A stretch of 64,000 nucleotides of DNA, from assembly GCF_900116535.1 (NCBI RefSeq), contig NZ_FPAU01000002.1, forward strand, positions 407,301 to 471,300, given 5' to 3'. Positions 59,216 through 64,000 of the stretch are shown in pieces (positions within the stretch are counted from its first letter, which is position 1; every line of letters starts with the position of its first letter). The DNA is from Kosakonia arachidis (GTDB lineage: Bacteria; Pseudomonadota; Gammaproteobacteria; Enterobacterales; Enterobacteriaceae). The notes beneath the pieces were generated by a model, which was given only the letters and a program-made list of their open reading frames with translations, did no database searches and was not told the DNA's origin. A program made the position numbers and the translations under genes.

Positions 59216-60182
59216 GGTCATCCTCCTCGTGATGCTCCCTTGTATTACGCCGTACCAGCGCCGTCAGACCTGCCAGCACCGCCAGTGGCAACATCATGCC
59301 TTTATACACCGTATGCTGAACGTGTTCGGATCGTGCGCCGGTAGCTAGAGAGTCCAGCGTTGGCAAACCAAGATCCGTGTAAGGCACGCCTGTCAGTACC
59401 AGCACCTGCGTGCCACCACCCTCTTTCTCGCCGTACAAATGCGGGTAGTAGTGCGGAACATCGTGAAGATAAACATCATCGGCGTGCAGCGTCTGGCGGG
59501 GATAGCGATATTCGGAACCCGGCTTCAGCATGAGGCGTTTTTTGGCTTCGGCCAGTAACTCCTCGCGGGTACCGTAGATCACCGCGCCTGCCGGACAAAC
59601 TTCCACGCAGCCGGGAAGCTCGCCTTTATCAAGACGCTCGACGCCTTTCTGATTACAGAGCTGGCATTTGTGGATCTGGCCGAACGGGTTGTCGTAATCA
59701 TATTTCGGCACATCGAAAGGACAAGCGACCATACAGTAGCGGCAGCCGGTGCAGACATCCGGGTTGTAGTGAACAATGCCGGTGACAGCATCTTTCTTCA
59801 GCGCCTGTACCGGGCAGACCGACACGCAGTTGGCATCCACACAGTGCATGCACTGCTTTTTGATGTAGGCATAGCCATTGTCAGCCTGGTCTTTGTTTTG
59901 CCCATTACCGCTGTGCCAGACCTGAATAATGTTGTTGGTATACGGAGAGAGTTTGTCGTTGTTCGACCAGGTTTGTTCACCCTGCGGATTAGGCACCGGC
60001 GAGTTGATCGCCTGGCAGCGTGAGACGCAGGCCTGGCAACCGACACAGAGCGTAGAGTCATATAACATGCCCAGCGCTCCGGGGATCGGCGGCCGGTTTT
60101 GCGCAGCGGCAAAACTGGTGGACGATCCCCCCATCAGCAGCGCCCCGCCGGACGCCACTTTGAGAAAATCACGTCTGTTCAC
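59205..60182 (-). CDS. hybA: Hydrogenase-2 iron-sulfur subunit HybA
   Basis: A 325-residue electron-transfer subunit. The N-terminal [13 protein letters not shown] is a Tat signal. Four [4Fe-4S] cysteine groups are visible: [37 protein letters not shown] and CQLC...CVEVCP. A hydrophobic C-terminal segment ([14 protein letters not shown]) anchors it to the membrane. It lies two bases downstream of hybO and overlaps hybB. Confidence 0.97.
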   Translation of the reverse strand: MNRRDFLKVASGGALLMGGSSTSFAAAQNRPPIPGALGMLYDSTLCVGCQACVSRCQAINSPVPNPQGEQTWSNNDKLSPYTNNIIQVWHSGNGQNKDQADNGYAYIKKQCMHCVDANCVSVCPVQALKKDAVTGIVHYNPDVCTGCRYCMVACPFDVPKYDYDNPFGQIHKCQLCNQKGVERLDKGELPGCVEVCPAGAVIYGTREELLAEAKKRLMLKPGSEYRYPRQTLHADDVYLHDVPHYYPHLYGEKEGGGTQVLVLTGVPYTDLGLPTLDSLATGARSEHVQHTVYKGMMLPLAVLAGLTALVRRNTREHHEEDDHES

Positions 60183-60184
60183 GG

Positions 60185-61303
60185 CTATTCTCCCTGCGAA
60201 TCAGCGTCGTTTTTCTTCTGTTGCCGTCCCAGCTCGCGCACCGTCATCACGCCAACGCCCGCCACCAGACCGACTACGCCACCCAACAGGCCGACGGCCG
60301 TTGCCGACACAGTGCCACCCTCTTTCAGTTGCACGTCGGGTTTTTCAACGCGCGGCGTCGGGTTTTCGACATGGGCAAGCTGAGCAATACCTTTATGAAA
60401 GCCAACGCCTTCCTCATTACAGCCATAACAAGGATGTCCAATAGCAACTGGCCATGCACCGCCGACATCGCAGAACTGTAACGTAGAGCAGTTGCCCCAG
60501 GTCTCCGGGCCTTTACAACCGAGGTGATAAAGACACCAGCCCTGCCGATGCCCGGCATCGCCGAACTCTTTCGCAAAACGCCCGGCATCGAAATGCGGAC
60601 GGCGCTCGCAGTTTTCGTGAATCAAGCGCCCATAGGCAAAAGAAGGTCGGTTTTTGCTATCCAGCGCCGGGGGTTTACCAAAGGTGATGAGATGCGCCAC
60701 GGTAGCGAGGAAATTTTGTGGGTTCGGCGGACAGCCAGGAATATTAATCACCGTTTTCCCCGGCAACACCGCCTGCAAACTAACCGCTCCAGTGGGATTC
60801 ACCCCTGCCGCCGCCACACCGCCCCAGGAGGAGCAGGAACCGATCGCGATGATGGCGGCGGCGTTTTCAGCCGCCTTACGAATATGGTCAACAATAGGCT
60901 CTCCAGCCACCATGCAGTAAATACCGCCATCTTTCAGCGGAATGGAGCCGTCAACCACCAGCACGTACTGGCCTTTATACTGCTCCAGCGCATGGTGTTT
61001 GTTCTCTTCAGCCTGATGCCCGAACGCGGCGGAAAGCACTTCGTGGTACTCCAGCGAAATGGTTTCCAGCACAAGGTTTTCAACGGTGGGATGGGTGGCG
61101 CGAAGTAGCGATTCGGTACATCCGGTGCACTCCTGCGCACCAATCCAGACAACCGGAGGACGTTGCGGATGGCTGATGGCTTCTGCCATCTCTGCGGCTG
61201 CCTTGCCGCTCAACCCCATTGTGGCCGCCAGCGCGGCACACAGCTTCATAAAATCACGACGACTCACACCCTGGGATGCTAAATGTAAATTATCTCCTGC
61301 CAT
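60185..61303 (-). CDS. hybO: Hydrogenase-2 small subunit HybO
   Basis: Iron-sulfur small subunit that pairs with HybC. The 372-residue precursor has a Tat signal ([17 protein letters not shown]), proximal-cluster cysteines ([23 protein letters not shown]), medial and distal cluster cysteines ([29 protein letters not shown]) and a C-terminal membrane anchor ([16 protein letters not shown]). First gene of hybOABCDEFG; no FNR site was recognised upstream. Confidence 0.97.
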   Translation of the reverse strand: MAGDNLHLASQGVSRRDFMKLCAALAATMGLSGKAAAEMAEAISHPQRPPVVWIGAQECTGCTESLLRATHPTVENLVLETISLEYHEVLSAAFGHQAEENKHHALEQYKGQYVLVVDGSIPLKDGGIYCMVAGEPIVDHIRKAAENAAAIIAIGSCSSWGGVAAAGVNPTGAVSLQAVLPGKTVINIPGCPPNPQNFLATVAHLITFGKPPALDSKNRPSFAYGRLIHENCERRPHFDAGRFAKEFGDAGHRQGWCLYHLGCKGPETWGNCSTLQFCDVGGAWPVAIGHPCYGCNEEGVGFHKGIAQLAHVENPTPRVEKPDVQLKEGGTVSATAVGLLGGVVGLVAGVGVMTVRELGRQQKKNDADSQGE

Positions 61304-61545
61304 TTATTTTTTATTCCTCAGCCCGAACTAAGAATATTCTCCATCCAACAGGAAGAAGAGTGCTGCGATCGCTCCGACAATTAAGCACATAAAAATCATG
61401 GGCATTATGCAAAAATGAGACGAGGATTACATTACACGGACTGGGTGTAGGGATATTAGGGCACAAATGAACAAAAAAAATGAAAGCCACTCTCGACAAA
61501 AGTGACCTTCACAAAAGAGAACCACATATTGAGCGAAGCGTATTG

Positions 61546-61833
61546 TTATGTTTCGAGGCGGTATCCCGCCATAAAAAATCGGATCACCATACTGGAGTGG
61601 CTCTCGCGAAAGAAATCCATCACCATCTCTTTATCCAGCCCGTAACGGCGAGTGAGAATGCCTGCTTCCCACGCGCTGAGCTGTCGATCACCTGTCTTTT
61701 CAAACATGCGGTGCGAAAACCCAAGGACAAAGCCCCGCTTATAGTCCGGGCAGAAATGCGCCACATTGCTGGCGCTATCCGCCTGCGCCGCATTCAGCCC
61801 GGCCATTAAACCTTTACCAAAATGGTTTTCCAT
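61546..61833 (-). CDS. yghW: DUF2623 protein YghW
   Basis: A 95-residue protein that follows E. coli Ygh[39 protein letters not shown] and [24 protein letters not shown]. The function is unknown. The ATG at 61833 gives the family N-terminus MENHFG. The location beside hybO is the E. coli order. Confidence 0.92.
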   Translation of the reverse strand: MENHFGKGLMAGLNAAQADSASNVAHFCPDYKRGFVLGFSHRMFEKTGDRQLSAWEAGILTRRYGLDKEMVMDFFRESHSSMVIRFFMAGYRLET

Positions 61834-61898
61834 CGTTATCCCCCCAAACGCTATATAAAAAATTATATAACGATCTAATGTGGGGATGATAGCGCTGA

Positions 61899-63548
61899 TT
61901 AAAACGCCACCCATTCGTCCGGCGATGCACCCGATTTAGAGGTGGTTTTACGCGACAAACCCGGTTTCACCAGTGCGGCCGTTGGTGGGGTATTCTGCTC
62001 ATTACTGGAAAGACGGAACTGCTGAACAGAGCGTTGCAGCTCTTCTGTCTGGCGCTCCAGCGCCTCCGCTGCCGCCGAGATCTGCTCTACCAGCGAGGCG
62101 TTCTGCTGCGTGACGCTATCCATCTGGCTAATCGCGAGGCCTACCTGCGAGATACCTTTACTCTGCTCTGCAGAGGCCGAGGCAATTTCTTTCATAATGG
62201 TGGTTACTTCGGTAACGGCGCGCAGGATACTTTCCATGGTGGTGCCGGTGTCATTAACCAGTCGCGCCCCTTTCTCAACGCGGCTGACTGAATCGGCGAT
62301 CAGCGTTTCGATTTCTTTCGCAGCGCCGGCACTTCGGCTGGCAAGATTACGGACTTCCCCGGCGACGACGGCGAAGCCACGCCCTTGCTCGCCTGCGCGC
62401 GCTGCTTCAACCGCAGCATTCAACGCCAGAATATTCGTCTGGAAAGCAATGCTGTTAATCACGGTGGTGATCTCAGCAATTTTCTTCGAGCTACCGGAAA
62501 TACCATCCATCGTGCTGATGACATCTTTAACCAGCGCACCGCCTTTGCTGGCAGTGGCTGAAGCCACTTCCGCCAGTTGGCTGGCCTGGCTGGCGTTATC
62601 AGCATTCAGTTTGACCGTGGATGTCAGTTCTTCCATGCTGGCTGCTGTCTGCTCCAGCGCGGAGGCCTGCTCTTCGGTACGGGAAGAGAGATCATTATTG
62701 CCGGAAGATATCTCACTCGCTCCTCGCCAGATATTTTCACTGCCGTGACGGATACTGCTGACCGCTTCACGCAGGCTATCCTGCATTGCCAGCAGCAGCG
62801 GCACAACTTTGCCGACGCAGTTACGACCAAAATCTTCCAGCGGCTGGCTGAGATCGCCCTGCGCCATCAGCATGAAATGTGCGCGGATACGATCGAGCGG
62901 GCGCACCAACATGGCGACCAGATAGCGATCGGTAAAGAGCAGGATCAACAAGCCAATCACCATCGCTGCAATAATTGCCACGCGGGTGCTTTGCGTTCGG
63001 CTATCGACGACAACGCGCGTCTGATCGAGCATATCGCCCGCCGCTTTATTAAAGCTTTCGGCCGACGCACCAAAGTTGCGACTTAAACCCGGTGTGACAT
63101 TATTTGCTTGCTGGCGATAAGCCTCAAGCGTTCCCTGCTGAGCCAGTTGAAATTGCGGCGTGATCCCCTGCTCCAGCAGCGCCTGCCAGTTACTGATCAC
63201 TTGCTCAGAGATTTTCGCATCCATCGGCCCAGGCGAAATCGCTTTAAACGCCACCAGATAACGGGCCATATTGTCCAGCGACTGTTGCACTGGTGCCATA
63301 TCCGGCGAGCCACCCGCAGCTTTGGCTTCCATTACGCGACTGAGACGAGTCACAAACCGAAAGTATTGATCATTGCCCTGGCTAAGCAGGGTCATCTGTG
63401 ACACCAACTGGCGATCCACCTCATTGCCATCGGCCACTTTTGACAGAGAAAAAACACTATACAAACCAACGCCTGACCACAGCACGCCGAAAATCCCGAG
63501 GATCGCCAGCATAACGGCTCGTATAGTAAAGTTACGAAGCATACTCAT
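61899..63548 (-). CDS. Methyl-accepting chemotaxis receptor with CheR-docking C-terminus
   Basis: A 549-residue transmembrane receptor. The first membrane segment is near residues 7-32, a helical periplasmic ligand domain of about 150 residues follows, then a second membrane segment near 190-212 with a HAMP domain ([22 protein letters not shown]). The signalling hairpin tip is intact ([32 protein letters not shown]). It ends PDEWVAF, like the xWxxF pentapeptide that binds CheR/CheB in Tar and Tsr. The ligand is unknown. AAGGAT precedes the ATG at 63548. Confidence 0.92.
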   Translation of the reverse strand: MSMLRNFTIRAVMLAILGIFGVLWSGVGLYSVFSLSKVADGNEVDRQLVSQMTLLSQGNDQYFRFVTRLSRVMEAKAAGGSPDMAPVQQSLDNMARYLVAFKAISPGPMDAKISEQVISNWQALLEQGITPQFQLAQQGTLEAYRQQANNVTPGLSRNFGASAESFNKAAGDMLDQTRVVVDSRTQSTRVAIIAAMVIGLLILLFTDRYLVAMLVRPLDRIRAHFMLMAQGDLSQPLEDFGRNCVGKVVPLLLAMQDSLREAVSSIRHGSENIWRGASEISSGNNDLSSRTEEQASALEQTAASMEELTSTVKLNADNASQASQLAEVASATASKGGALVKDVISTMDGISGSSKKIAEITTVINSIAFQTNILALNAAVEAARAGEQGRGFAVVAGEVRNLASRSAGAAKEIETLIADSVSRVEKGARLVNDTGTTMESILRAVTEVTTIMKEIASASAEQSKGISQVGLAISQMDSVTQQNASLVEQISAAAEALERQTEELQRSVQQFRLSSNEQNTPPTAALVKPGLSRKTTSKSGASPDEWVAF

Positions 63549-63604
63549 AATATTATCCTTGCGGTGAAGGTACATTCTCGCCTGCGGGCAAGACTTATCT
63601 TCGT

Positions 63605-63612
63605 TATCGGCA
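63605..63612 (-). promoter_or_regulatory. Sigma-28-like -10 element upstream of the chemoreceptor
   Basis: GCCGATAA, the exact consensus -10 of flagellar sigma factor FliA promoters, lies 57 bases upstream of the receptor start on the minus strand. No good -35 (TAAA) is found at the usual spacing, so the call is weak. Confidence 0.4.
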
Positions 63613-63916
63613 TGGGCAAGAAAATTCTGCATAGTAAATCTGAAAAAAATGATAAAAAAATTTCATCCTTATGTTTTTTTCATCAATCTGCGCCGTGGCC
63701 GTATAGAATGCTACCCTGACTCATCATTGAGTTAGTAATTATCATTACCATCATAGTTTTAACTTACAGCATAAAGAATAAGTTGTTGTTTTTTAACATA
63801 AAAATAATAAATATGGATCCACTAATTATTTCAAAAATTAATATTCTAAAAATTCATGGTAAATAATAATAAAAAAATATAACCAGCCTAATAATAAATA
63901 CAAAGGATAAAGTTAA
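63613..63916. other. AT-rich intergenic region
   Basis: Very AT-rich, no gene. It separates the chemoreceptor from the partial gene that leaves the window. Confidence 0.45.
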
Positions 63917-64000
63917 ATGTTACAAAAACTTAAAAAAATAATTTTTAAAAAGTTAAAAAGGAATAAAAACACACAGAGAAAAAACACCTTTGTAAAAATT
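63917..64000 (+). CDS. Partial coding region, lysine-rich N-terminus, runs off the window
   Basis: ATG at 63917 is preceded by AAAGGA and opens a frame of 28 codons to the window edge (MLQKLKKIIFKKLKRNKN onward). Composition is strongly AT-rich and basic, unlike the flanking backbone genes, which suggests acquired DNA. The family cannot be named from this length; chance is possible. Confidence 0.45.
   Translation, partial: MLQKLKKIIFKKLKRNKNTQRKNTFVKI

Noticed and set aside
63740..63770. Fur-box-like TAATTATCATTACCATCAT
   Set aside because: Match to the consensus is weak in an AT-rich stretch, and no iron gene is adjacent.

Overview
The window is chromosomal DNA from a member of the Enterobacteriaceae. 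The backbone order nupG, speC, yqgA, tRNA-Phe, then yghU, hybGFEDCBAO, yghW is the order I recall from Escherichia coli, but the protein sequences differ from E. coli. The window also carries a citrate fermentation operon and a 2,3-butanediol (bud) operon like those of Klebsiella/Enterobacter. An ornithine decarboxylase-positive, Voges-Proskauer-positive genus such as Enterobacter, Lelliottia or a close relative fits best. This placement is inference from gene content and recalled sequences, not from a search.

Layout. 1-1560: nupG with a CRP-like site and a terminator. 1582-1790: a short repeat element with inverted ends. 1833-11845: a citrate fermentation locus (citS-type symporter, a FAH-family enzyme, citCDEFXG) divergent from a CitA/CitB two-component system. 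11872-15305: speC, yqgA and tRNA-Phe. 15306-37200: an accessory region that begins at the 3' end of tRNA-Phe. It holds a four-gene operon of three SPFH (HflK/HflC-like) proteins plus a P1B-type ATPase, a unit bounded by perfect 38-bp inverted repeats with two short-chain dehydrogenases and an XRE regulator, a cold-shock gene, remnants and hypothetical genes, an adhesin-like secreted protein, a LuxR-type regulator, a MarT/FidL-like membrane regulator pair, an NTF2-fold secreted protein, a PACE efflux protein, a UspF-like protein and a solitary pstS behind a Pho box. Much of 29-35 kb is AT-rich and has decayed coding pieces.

37532-47297: a sugar-type symporter and a pectin methylesterase flank the bud operon (budR divergent from budABC) and a yeaR-yoaG-yeaR-like cluster divergent from a flavin reductase. 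47686-51341: a ferric iron ABC importer (FbpABC/SfuABC type) with a Fur-like box. 51674-54646: two unrecognised genes, a DsbA-like protein and yghU. 54787-61303: the complete hydrogenase-2 operon. 61546-63548: yghW and a chemoreceptor. 63917 onward: the start of a lysine-rich, AT-rich coding region that runs off the window.

Functionally, the genes point to anaerobic mixed-acid/butanediol metabolism: citrate uptake and cleavage, acetolactate to butanediol, and hydrogen oxidation by hydrogenase-2, with plant-polymer (pectin) use and iron uptake. The least explained unit is the triple-SPFH/P1B-ATPase operon at 16563-22430. The FAH-family gene inside the citrate operon, where oadGAB would usually be expected, is the most testable biochemical hypothesis.
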